A program made the position numbers and the translations under genes. A stretch of DNA of 61,466 nt, taken from positions 1-61,466 of the forward strand of contig NZ_MEDS01000013.1 of NCBI RefSeq assembly GCF_001724135.1, in the 5' to 3' direction. This document shows, piece after piece, positions 54,809 to 61,466 of the stretch; within the stretch, counting starts at the first letter, position 1, and each line of letters opens with the position of its first letter. The DNA comes from Comamonas sp. SCN 65-56. GTDB taxonomy: Bacteria > Pseudomonadota > Gammaproteobacteria > Burkholderiales > Burkholderiaceae_C. Under the pieces are notes generated by a model, which saw only the letters and a program-made list of their open reading frames with translations, had not been told where the DNA came from and did not search any database.

Positions 54809-55300
54809 ATGGATCGCCCCGCCATCGCGTTATTCAATGCCACGCACCCTGACCAGATCGACATGGTGCGCGAACTTTTCAGCGAATACGCGCTTTCTCT
54901 CGATGTGGACTTGACGTTGCAGGGCCTGCAACAGGAACTGCAGCAACTGCCCGGCGACTACAGGGCGCCCCGGGGCTGCCTGTTGCTTGCCCATGTGGAA
55001 GGCGAAACAGCAGGCTGCTGTGCCTTGCGCCCGCTGGATGATTGCGATTACCCCAATGCCGCAGAAATGAAACGCTTGTATGTGCGCAAAGCGTTTCGCG
55101 GATTCGGGCTGGGCAAGGTGCTTGCTGAAGCCATTCTGGAGCAGGCGCGGCGCCTGAGTTACAGCACGGTGCTTCTGGACACGCTGGACGACATGGAAGC
55201 CGCGCGCGCACTCTACAACGAGCTTGGCTTTACCGAAATTCCACCGTACTACCACAGCCCCTACGCTGGCGCCCACTATCTCAAAGTCGATATCCGGTGA
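54809..55300 (+). CDS. GNAT-family N-acetyltransferase
   Basis: A 163-aa GNAT enzyme. KRLYVRKAFRGFGLGKVLAE carries the acetyl-CoA pyrophosphate loop (R-G-x-G-x-G/K) and ARALYNELGFTEIPPYY closes the fold. The acceptor is unknown. It is convergent with the peroxiredoxin gene, 27 bp away. Confidence 0.88.
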   Translation: MDRPAIALFNATHPDQIDMVRELFSEYALSLDVDLTLQGLQQELQQLPGDYRAPRGCLLLAHVEGETAGCCALRPLDDCDYPNAAEMKRLYVRKAFRGFGLGKVLAEAILEQARRLSYSTVLLDTLDDMEAARALYNELGFTEIPPYYHSPYAGAHYLKVDIR

Positions 55301-55327
55301 TGGCTCGCCAGCTCGGACAAGATCGCA

Positions 55328-55834
55328 TCAGCGCGTGATCTGGGCAAGCAGCGTGTCGGCGCCGCTGACTTCAAACTTGCCCGGTCCCTCGACATTGAGT
55401 CGCTCAACCTTCCCGTTTCGTACCAGCATCGAGTAACGTTCCGAACGCAGGCCAAGCCCCTTGCCGTTCAGATCAAGCGTCAGGCCGGCAGCCTTTGCGA
55501 ACGCCGCGTCACCATCGGCGAGCATGCGCACCTTTCCGTTGGTATGCTGATCGCGCCCCCAGGCGCCCATGACGAAGGCATCATTGACGGACAGGCACCA
55601 GATTTCGTCGACTCCCGCCGCACGCAGTGCATCAGCCTGTTGCACGTAACCGGGCAGATGCTGATTGGAACAGGTTGGCGTGAATGCGCCAGGTACGGCA
55701 AAGAGCGCAATCGTCTTGCCTGCCGCAGCCTGCCGGACATCCACGGGGTTGGGCCCGACACTGCAACCATTGCCCGCCTCCTCGACATACTCCGCGAGTA
55801 CAACCGCCGGCAATTGATCCCCGATCTTGATCAT
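55328..55834 (-). CDS. Peroxiredoxin (Prx5/glutaredoxin-linked type)
   Basis: A 168-aa thiol peroxidase. PGAFTPTCSNQHLPGY holds the peroxidatic Cys55 and is typical of the Prx5 (AhpC/TSA, hybrid) group. ATG 55834 (MIKIGDQLP) is the natural start; the extension to 55903 crosses a terminator. It is placed right after the S10 operon terminator. Confidence 0.93.
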   Translation of the reverse strand: MIKIGDQLPAVVLAEYVEEAGNGCSVGPNPVDVRQAAAGKTIALFAVPGAFTPTCSNQHLPGYVQQADALRAAGVDEIWCLSVNDAFVMGAWGRDQHTNGKVRMLADGDAAFAKAAGLTLDLNGKGLGLRSERYSMLVRNGKVERLNVEGPGKFEVSGADTLLAQITR

Positions 55835-55894
55835 TCCAATCTCCAGTACGTGTCTGCGAGCAACCCCCATGGCAACCCAGCGAGACACAAAAAA

Positions 55895-55922
55895 ATGGCC
55901 CACGCATTGTGGGCCATTTTTT
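55895..55922. terminator. Terminator of the S10 operon (bidirectional)
   Basis: ATGGCCCAC-GCATT-GTGGGCCAT flanked by an A-run and a T-run. It lies 23 bp after the rpsQ stop in the transcription direction, which ends the S10 operon here. Confidence 0.85.
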
Positions 55923-55944
55923 GCATTGGCGCAGGCGCCAGCTG

Positions 55945-56214
55945 TTACACCAGCACCGCTTTCTGAACCAGGCGTGTGACGACCCAGTTCTTGGTCTTGG
56001 AAAGCGGGCGGCTTTCTGCGATCTCGACGGTATCGCCCAGCTTGAATTGACCGTTTTCGTCGTGCGCGTGGAATTTGCTGGAACGAATCACGATCTTGTC
56101 GTAGATCGGGTGTTTCACGCTGCGCTCTACCAGTACCGTCACGGTCTTCGCGCGCTTGTCGCTGACCACCTTGCCAATCAAGGTGCGCTTGAGGGATGTC
56201 TTTGCTTCCGTCAT
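55945..56214 (-). CDS. rpsQ: 30S ribosomal protein S17
   Basis: An 89-aa primary 16S rRNA-binding protein: [20 protein letters not shown] and the [17 protein letters not shown] motif. It is the last gene of this S10 operon and is followed by a terminator, not by the spc operon. Confidence 0.97.
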   Translation of the reverse strand: MTEAKTSLKRTLIGKVVSDKRAKTVTVLVERSVKHPIYDKIVIRSSKFHAHDENGQFKLGDTVEIAESRPLSKTKNWVVTRLVQKAVLV

Positions 56215-56226
56215 GTTCGCTCCTGG

Positions 56227-56424
56227 TTACTTGGCGGCCTGCTTTTCAGCAAGAATGGTTTTGGCACGGGCGATATCGCGGCGAGTGCTTTTGAGCGTCC
56301 CCGTGTTGCCCAGTTGTTGCGTGGCCTTTTGCATGCGCAGACCAAAGTGTGCCTTCTGCAGGCTCTTGACTTCTTCCTTCAGCGCAGCTTCGTCCTTCTG
56401 GCGCAAATCAGCAGCTTTCGTCAT
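56227..56424 (-). CDS. rpmC: 50S ribosomal protein L29
   Basis: A 65-aa two-helix protein ([26 protein letters not shown]) at the exit tunnel rim; standard length and position after rplP. Confidence 0.96.
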   Translation of the reverse strand: MTKAADLRQKDEAALKEEVKSLQKAHFGLRMQKATQQLGNTGTLKSTRRDIARAKTILAEKQAAK

Positions 56425-56439
56425 TTCGATTCTCCTGCG

Positions 56440-56856
56440 TTACGCGCCAATGTGGCGAGAGACAAATGCCGTACGGAGCGGCAACTTGGCAGCGGCCAGG
56501 CGAAAGGCCTCGCGCGCCAGCTCTTCCGGTACACCAACAATCTCAAAGACCATCTTGCCGGGCTGAATTTCCGCCACGTAGTACTCAGGATTGCCCTTGC
56601 CGTTACCCATACGAACTTCGGCAGGTTTGGTGGAAATAGGCTTGTCGGGGAACACACGGATCCAGATCCGGCCACCACGCTTCACGTGGCGCGAAATCGC
56701 ACGGCGCGCAGCCTCGATCTGACGGGCCGTCAAACGGCCACGGTCGGTGCACTTGAGACCGAAATCGCCGAACGACACCGCGTTGCCACGCGTGGCAACG
56801 CCGGTATTGCGTCCCTTTTGCTCCTTGCGGTATTTGCGGCGAGCAGGTTGCAGCAT
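56440..56856 (-). CDS. rplP: 50S ribosomal protein L16
   Basis: A 138-aa tRNA-contacting protein: [14 protein letters not shown] and [25 protein letters not shown]. Two bases separate it from rpsC. Confidence 0.97.
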   Translation of the reverse strand: MLQPARRKYRKEQKGRNTGVATRGNAVSFGDFGLKCTDRGRLTARQIEAARRAISRHVKRGGRIWIRVFPDKPISTKPAEVRMGNGKGNPEYYVAEIQPGKMVFEIVGVPEELAREAFRLAAAKLPLRTAFVSRHIGA

Positions 56857-56858
56857 GT

Positions 56859-57728
56859 TTATTCTCCTTTGCCGTCCGCCGCTGCGGCAGCGGGCGCGTC
56901 TTTGCGAACGCGCTTAACGGGGGTTTCAGCGCCAGACGCGCCTTCGGGTTTGTCGCTACCGTCGACCGGAGCGGTATTGGTGCCACCGGCACGACGCGGG
57001 CCACGGCTGTCACGGCGACCATCACCACGGCCATCACGGCGCGGACCCCGCGGACGGCGCTCGTCTTCACGCGGCGTTTCGGCCACGGGAAGGTCGTTGC
57101 GTCCCAGTGTGTCGCCCTTGTACACCCAGACCTTGACGCCAATCGCGCCATAGGTGGTGTGGGCCTCGGACGTACCGTAATCGATATCGGCGCGCAGGGT
57201 ATGCAGAGGCACACGGCCTTCGCGATACCACTCTGTACGGGCAATTTCAATGCCGTTCAGACGACCCGCCGACATGATCTTGATGCCCTGAGCCCCAAGA
57301 CGCATGGCGTTCTGCATTGCGCGCTTCATCGCACGGCGGAACTGAATGCGCTTTTCCAGCTGCTGGGTGATGGAGTCGGCAATCAGCTTGGCATCGATTT
57401 CCGGCTTGCGCACCTCTTCGATGTTGACGGCCACGGGCACGCCAAGCAGATTTGCAAGTTCCTTCTTCAGGTTCTCGATGTCCTCGCCCTTCTTGCCAAT
57501 CACCACACCCGGACGGCCCGAATAAATCGTGATGCGCGCATTCTTCGCGGGGCGTTCAATCAGCACGCGCGAAACCGCGGCGTTCTTCAGCTTGGTACGC
57601 AGAAACTCGCGCACTTTGATGTCTTCCGCCAGCTTGCCAGCGAAGTCACGATTGCTGGCGTACCAGCGGCTGGCCCAGTTGCGGCTGACCGCCAGACGGA
57701 AGCCGGTAGGATGAATTTTCTGTCCCAT
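56859..57728 (-). CDS. rpsC: 30S ribosomal protein S3 with extended C-terminus
   Basis: A 289-aa protein, about 55 residues longer than E. coli S3. [13 protein letters not shown], the KH domain motif [15 protein letters not shown] and the usual [21 protein letters not shown] are intact. After about residue 220 comes a low-complexity Arg/Asp/Gly tail ([20 protein letters not shown]) and an acidic/Ala end. Such tails occur in betaproteobacterial S3. Confidence 0.97.
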   Translation of the reverse strand: MGQKIHPTGFRLAVSRNWASRWYASNRDFAGKLAEDIKVREFLRTKLKNAAVSRVLIERPAKNARITIYSGRPGVVIGKKGEDIENLKKELANLLGVPVAVNIEEVRKPEIDAKLIADSITQQLEKRIQFRRAMKRAMQNAMRLGAQGIKIMSAGRLNGIEIARTEWYREGRVPLHTLRADIDYGTSEAHTTYGAIGVKVWVYKGDTLGRNDLPVAETPREDERRPRGPRRDGRGDGRRDSRGPRRAGGTNTAPVDGSDKPEGASGAETPVKRVRKDAPAAAAADGKGE

Positions 57729-57744
57729 GGTATTCCTCTCGCCC

Positions 57745-58077
57745 TCAGTTGCCCACGGTCACGAAAATGTGACACGTCGGTTTGCTGATGCGGTTGCCGC
57801 GGCCCTTGGCGCGCGCCGTGAAACGCTTGAGCGTGGTGCCTTGCTCGACGTAGATGGTCTTGACCTTCAACTCGTCGATGTCGGCACCATCGTTGTGCTC
57901 AGCGTTGGCGATCGCCGATTCCAGCACTTTCTTGACGATGCCGGCGGCCTTCTTTTGCGTGAACGTCAGGATGTTGAGAGCCTGGTCCACCTTCTTGCCG
58001 CGAATGAGATCCGCGACCAGGCGACCCTTGTCCACGGACAAGCGGACGCCCCGCAGGACTGCACGTGTTTCAGACAT
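57745..58077 (-). CDS. rplV: 50S ribosomal protein L22
   Basis: A 110-aa tunnel protein with the beta-hairpin region [20 protein letters not shown]. Standard position between rpsS and rpsC. Confidence 0.97.
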   Translation of the reverse strand: MSETRAVLRGVRLSVDKGRLVADLIRGKKVDQALNILTFTQKKAAGIVKKVLESAIANAEHNDGADIDELKVKTIYVEQGTTLKRFTARAKGRGNRISKPTCHIFVTVGN

Positions 58078-58086
58078 GGTCGTTCC

Positions 58087-58365
58087 TTATTTTTTCTGGA
58101 CTTTTTTGTCCGCCGGATGGCCCTTGAACGTACGCGTCAAGGCGAACTCACCCAGCTTGTGGCCCACCATCTGGTCGGTGATATAGACCGGCACATGTTG
58201 CTTGCCGTTGTGTACGGCAATCGTGAGGCCGATGAACTCAGGCAGCACCATCGAGCGGCGCGACCAGGTTTTGACGGGCTTCTTGTCCTTGGTGGCTACG
58301 GCCTTCTCGGCCTTGGCCAGCAGGTGATGGTCAACGAACGGACCCTTTTTGATGGAGCGAGACAT
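58087..58365 (-). CDS. rpsS: 30S ribosomal protein S19
   Basis: A 92-aa head protein: [13 protein letters not shown] and [21 protein letters not shown]. Standard. Confidence 0.97.
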   Translation of the reverse strand: MSRSIKKGPFVDHHLLAKAEKAVATKDKKPVKTWSRRSMVLPEFIGLTIAVHNGKQHVPVYITDQMVGHKLGEFALTRTFKGHPADKKVQKK

Positions 58366-58375
58366 TGGCTACCCC

Positions 58376-59200
58376 TTACTTCTTGCGACGCGACACGATC
58401 ATCGTCTGTGTGCGCTTGTTGTTGCGGGTGCGATAGCCCTTGGTCAGGTTGCCCCACGGATCGACCGGATGGCGACCTTCGCCCGTCTTGCCCTCGCCAC
58501 CGCCCTGAGGGTGGTCAATCGGGTTCATCGCAACGCCACGCACCGTCGGGCGGATGCCCATCCAGCGCTTGACACCGGCCTTGCCGAGCTGACGCAGGCT
58601 GTGCTCTTCATTGGCGACTTCGCCAATGGTGGCACGGCATTCGACGTGAATTTTGCGCACTTCGCCCGAACGCATGCGCACCTGGGCATAGACGCCTTCG
58701 CGCGCCAACAGCGTGGCTGACGTCCCGGCTGAACGCGCAATCTGCGCACCCTTGCCGGGTTTGAGCTCGATGCAATGGATGGTCGAACCCACCGGAATGT
58801 TGCGGATCGGGAGCGTGTTACCGACGCGGATCGGCGACTCGGAACCACTCACCACGGTAGCGCCGACTTCAATGTTGCGCGGCGCAATGATGTAGCGGCG
58901 TTCGCCATCGGCATAGCAGACCAGAGCGATGTGCGCGGAACGATTCGGGTCGTACTCGATGCGCTCGACCTTGGCCGGAATGCCGTCCTTGCTGCGCACG
59001 AAGTCGACCACGCGGTAGTGGTGCTTGTGACCACCGCCCTTGTGGCGAATGGTGATGCAACCACGGTTGTTGCGACCAGCCTTCTGGAATTGCGGCTCCA
59101 GCAAAGGCGCATAGCCTTCACCCTTGTGCAGGTGGTCGCGCGAGATCTTGACCGCGCCACGTTGGCCCGGCGTATTCGGTTTGATTTTGATGACAGCCAT
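58376..59200 (-). CDS. rplB: 50S ribosomal protein L2
   Basis: A 274-aa protein needed for subunit association and peptidyl transfer: [16 protein letters not shown] and [20 protein letters not shown] (with the functional His) are intact. Confidence 0.98.
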   Translation of the reverse strand: MAVIKIKPNTPGQRGAVKISRDHLHKGEGYAPLLEPQFQKAGRNNRGCITIRHKGGGHKHHYRVVDFVRSKDGIPAKVERIEYDPNRSAHIALVCYADGERRYIIAPRNIEVGATVVSGSESPIRVGNTLPIRNIPVGSTIHCIELKPGKGAQIARSAGTSATLLAREGVYAQVRMRSGEVRKIHVECRATIGEVANEEHSLRQLGKAGVKRWMGIRPTVRGVAMNPIDHPQGGGEGKTGEGRHPVDPWGNLTKGYRTRNNKRTQTMIVSRRKK

Positions 59201-59202
59201 GA

Positions 59203-59517
59203 TTACGCCGCCTCCCCGGACAGGTTCAGATCCTGGCCTTCCTTGAGCTGCACATAGGCCTTGCGCACGTTGTCGCGCCGACCTGTCGTTTTGCCAAAGC
59301 GCTTGACCTTGCCCTTGGTGTTGACGACCGACACACCAGTCACCTCCACTTTGAACAGCAATTCCACTGCCGCCTTGATCTCCGGCTTGGTGGCACTCTG
59401 CAGCACCTTGAACGTCACGACATTGGACTTCTCGGACACCATCGTTGCCTTCTCGGACACCACCGGTGCCACGAGCACTTGCATCAGACGGCCTTCATCG
59501 AATTGGGGCGTGCTCAT
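59203..59517 (-). CDS. rplW: 50S ribosomal protein L23
   Basis: A 104-aa tunnel-exit protein ([33 protein letters not shown]) that docks trigger factor and SRP. It overlaps rplD by 4 bp. Confidence 0.97.
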   Translation of the reverse strand: MSTPQFDEGRLMQVLVAPVVSEKATMVSEKSNVVTFKVLQSATKPEIKAAVELLFKVEVTGVSVVNTKGKVKRFGKTTGRRDNVRKAYVQLKEGQDLNLSGEAA

Positions 59518-60134
59518 GCAAACATCTCCTTGAGCTGATCGATGGCACCCTTGGTGACGAGCACCTTCTTGTAGTGCACCAACGAGACCGGGTCGGCGTA
59601 GCGCGGCTCGACGACAAACACGTTCTTCAGATTGCGCGAAGCGAGGTAGAGATTTTCATCAACCTCTTCCGCAATCACCATCACCGAATCCAGATTCATG
59701 GCCTTGAAACGCCCGGCCAGCGCCTTGGTTTTGGGCGATTCCACCTTGAGCGAATCAACCACCGCCAGACGGCCTTCGCGCGCCAGTTGCGAGAAGATGG
59801 ACGCCATGCCGGCGCGGTACATCTTCTTGTTGATCTTCTGAGTGAAGTTTTCTTCCGGCAGATTCGGGAAGATGCGACCACCCCCACGCCAAAGCGGGGA
59901 GGACGTCATACCGGCACGCGCATTGCCCGTGCCCTTTTGCTTGAACGGCTTCTTCGTCGAGTGACGCACCTGCTGGCGGTCTTTTTGCGCACGGGTGCCC
60001 TGGCGGCCATTGGCACGATAGGCAACAACGATCTGATGAATCAGATCTTCGTTGTACTGACGATCAAACACGGTCTCAGGCACATCCACCTTGGATGCTG
60101 CCTGACCTTGATCATTGAGGAGCTCGAGCTGCAT
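59514..60134 (-). CDS. rplD: 50S ribosomal protein L4
   Basis: A 206-aa protein with the basic loop [20 protein letters not shown] and [14 protein letters not shown]. In E. coli L4 also represses its own operon; whether that holds here is unknown. It overlaps rplC by one base. Confidence 0.97.
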   Translation of the reverse strand: MQLELLNDQGQAASKVDVPETVFDRQYNEDLIHQIVVAYRANGRQGTRAQKDRQQVRHSTKKPFKQKGTGNARAGMTSSPLWRGGGRIFPNLPEENFTQKINKKMYRAGMASIFSQLAREGRLAVVDSLKVESPKTKALAGRFKAMNLDSVMVIAEEVDENLYLASRNLKNVFVVEPRYADPVSLVHYKKVLVTKGAIDQLKEMFA

Positions 60135-60808
60135 CAGTTCACTCCTTTGGAAACGGGCGCCTTGACGGCAGGACGCACCGTGACGAAGCCCCCTTTGGAG
60201 CCCGGGACGGCACCCTTGATGAGCAACAGCTGGCGCGCCTCATCAATACGAACCAAGTCGAGGTTCTGCGTAGTGACGGTCTCATCACCCATGTGACCCG
60301 TCATCTTTTTCCCCGGAAACACGCGACCAGGGTCTTGCGCCATGGAAATAGAACCCGGCACGTTGTGCGAACGGCTATTGCCATGCGACGCACGCTGCGA
60401 ACTGAAATTGTGGCGCTTGATGGTGCCGGCGTAGCCCTTGCCGATCGAAGTGCCCTGCACGTCGACCTTCTGACCAACCGCAAACACATCGCTGACAGGC
60501 ACCGAATTGCCGGCAGCGTATTTGCCAGCGGTATCTTGCGTTACACGGAATTCACGGATGATTTGACCGGCCTGCACACCCGCCTTGGCAAGGTGTCCAG
60601 CCTGCGGCTTGGTGACACGCGAAGCCTTGCGTGTACCGTAAGTGACCTGCAAGGCCACATAGCCATCATTTTCCTGGGTCTTTATCTGGGTGACCCGGTT
60701 GCCAGAAACGTCAAGCACCGTGACGGGAATGGATTCCCCATCATCGGTGAACAGGCGCATCATGCCAACCTTGCGGCCCAGCAACCCCAAAGAGTTACTC
60801 AGACTCAT
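60134..60808 (-). CDS. rplC: 50S ribosomal protein L3
   Basis: A 224-aa protein starting [20 protein letters not shown], with [18 protein letters not shown] and the methylated-Gln region [16 protein letters not shown] 60808 has GGAGA upstream. Preceded by a 222-bp leader with its own likely promoter. Confidence 0.97.
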   Translation of the reverse strand: MSLSNSLGLLGRKVGMMRLFTDDGESIPVTVLDVSGNRVTQIKTQENDGYVALQVTYGTRKASRVTKPQAGHLAKAGVQAGQIIREFRVTQDTAGKYAAGNSVPVSDVFAVGQKVDVQGTSIGKGYAGTIKRHNFSSQRASHGNSRSHNVPGSISMAQDPGRVFPGKKMTGHMGDETVTTQNLDLVRIDEARQLLLIKGAVPGSKGGFVTVRPAVKAPVSKGVN

Positions 60809-60935
60809 ATTATTTCTCCAAAACTTCCACCGCCTCAACTGCAATTGGTCAAGACGTTTGCCCTGCACCGCCCTTGTGCGAACGATGCAGGTGTGTGAAA
60901 GAAGGTTGTTCGAACTTCACGCGCCCGAATTCTCG

Positions 60936-60983
60936 GCTTCGCGCGAAGCTTTTGATTCTATAACAACAACTCACTGCAAGCAA
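60936..60983 (-). promoter_or_regulatory. Likely promoter and leader hairpin between rpsJ and rplC
   Basis: On the minus strand TTGCTT (60978-60983) and TAGAAT (60955-60960) are 17 bp apart, followed by the perfect palindrome GCTTCGCGCGAAGC (60936-60949). The 222-bp gap is long for an S10 operon and holds no gene; it may carry an extra promoter and an L4- or attenuation-type leader. Confidence 0.55.
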
Positions 60984-61030
60984 GTTGCACGGCGTACCAC
61001 GGGCGCATCGACCCGCAGCACACAGCGCAA

Positions 61031-61342
61031 TCACTGCAGCTTGATTTCCACATCGACGCCCGCCGGCAGGTCCAGCTTCATCAGCGCGTCCACCGTCTTG
61101 TCGGTCGGGTCAACGATGTCCATCAAGCGCTGGTGCGTGCGGATTTCCAGCTGGTCACGGCTCGTCTTGTTGACGTGCGGCGAACGCAGGATATCGAAAC
61201 GCTTCATGCGCGTCGGCAGGGGCACGGGACCCTTGACGATGGCGCCGGTGCGCTTGGCGGTATCGACGATCTCGGCAGCCGACTGGTCGATCAGTTTGTA
61301 GTCAAACGCCTTCAGGCGGATACGAATTTTTTGCTTGGACAT
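61031..61342 (-). CDS. rpsJ: 30S ribosomal protein S10
   Basis: A 103-aa protein, also NusE for antitermination: [42 protein letters not shown]. It lies 25 bp after tuf and first in the S10 operon. Confidence 0.98.
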   Translation of the reverse strand: MSKQKIRIRLKAFDYKLIDQSAAEIVDTAKRTGAIVKGPVPLPTRMKRFDILRSPHVNKTSRDQLEIRTHQRLMDIVDPTDKTVDALMKLDLPAGVDVEIKLQ

Positions 61343-61367
61343 GAATAATCCTCAGTGATCCCAAGAA

Positions 61368-61466
<99 letters not shown>

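Overview
The window is a GC-rich chromosomal segment that looks like a Burkholderiales genome, most probably of the Comamonadaceae. The evidence is the Fnr-hemN pair, the gene order of the ATP synthase and S10 ribosomal operons, EPS/PEP-CTERM genes of the EpsE-EpsF-EpsG-EpsL type, an AcrR-AcrAB-OprM type efflux locus, and a family of short ATAGCT...GCGC dispersed repeats that I recall from that family. The genus cannot be fixed from the sequence alone. Nearly all genes are ordinary core genes; no phage, insertion sequence with a transposase, CRISPR array or plasmid module is present.

Layout. 1-9.7 kb is one end of an exopolysaccharide locus. It holds a truncated proline-rich lipoprotein gene, epsG-epsF-epsL-epsE (BY-kinase-like ATPase, chain-length determinant, outer-membrane barrel, export protein), an operon of three small secreted proteins with VPLPG-type PEP-CTERM sorting tails, the initiating sugar-phosphate transferase epsB, and an HDOD signalling gene overlapping it. 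Three copies of a TAGTCC-N4-GGACTA type palindrome lie upstream of the lipoprotein gene and of the PEP-CTERM operon and suggest a shared regulator. The exosortase and the other glycosyltransferases are not in the window. 9.8-12.1 kb holds a cyclic-nucleotide-binding protein, msrA, an isoaspartyl methyltransferase homologue and a rhodanese.

12.1-12.4 kb is a repeat-rich scar next to tRNA-Ser(GCU), possibly left by an integrative element. 12.5-35 kb is housekeeping: lysC, tilS, accA, an AlkA-like glycosylase, cysS, a TPR/Cds6-like protein, two cyclophilins, lpxH, mtfA, a beta-CASP hydrolase, ung, hemN divergent from fnr across a perfect FNR box, arfB, a DMT transporter, an alpha/beta hydrolase coupled to aroQ, glnS, a degenerate HD-GYP protein, srkA and tRNA-Arg(CCG). 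Five copies of a roughly 50-60 bp repeat occur here, four of them overlapping coding sequence, plus one 164-bp nearly symmetrical hairpin element after fnr.

35.4-42.1 kb is a TetR-family regulator divergent from a three-gene RND efflux operon, with a palindromic operator between them. A membrane-anchored cytochrome c follows. 43-50.4 kb is the complete atpIBEFHAGDC operon. 50.5-55.8 kb has a DUF493 gene, lipB, a regulatory PTS set (EIIA-HPr-EI) with no sugar permease, a lipoprotein, a GNAT acetyltransferase and a peroxiredoxin. 55.9-61.5 kb is the S10 operon (rpsJ to rpsQ) with the end of tuf upstream; it terminates after rpsQ, and a likely extra promoter lies in the rpsJ-rplC gap.

The observations least explained by ordinary gene content are the shared palindromes of the PEP-CTERM locus, the tRNA-Ser repeat scar, and the dispersed repeats and hairpin element that reshape gene ends and interiors. 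No complete new defence or metabolic system is evident.
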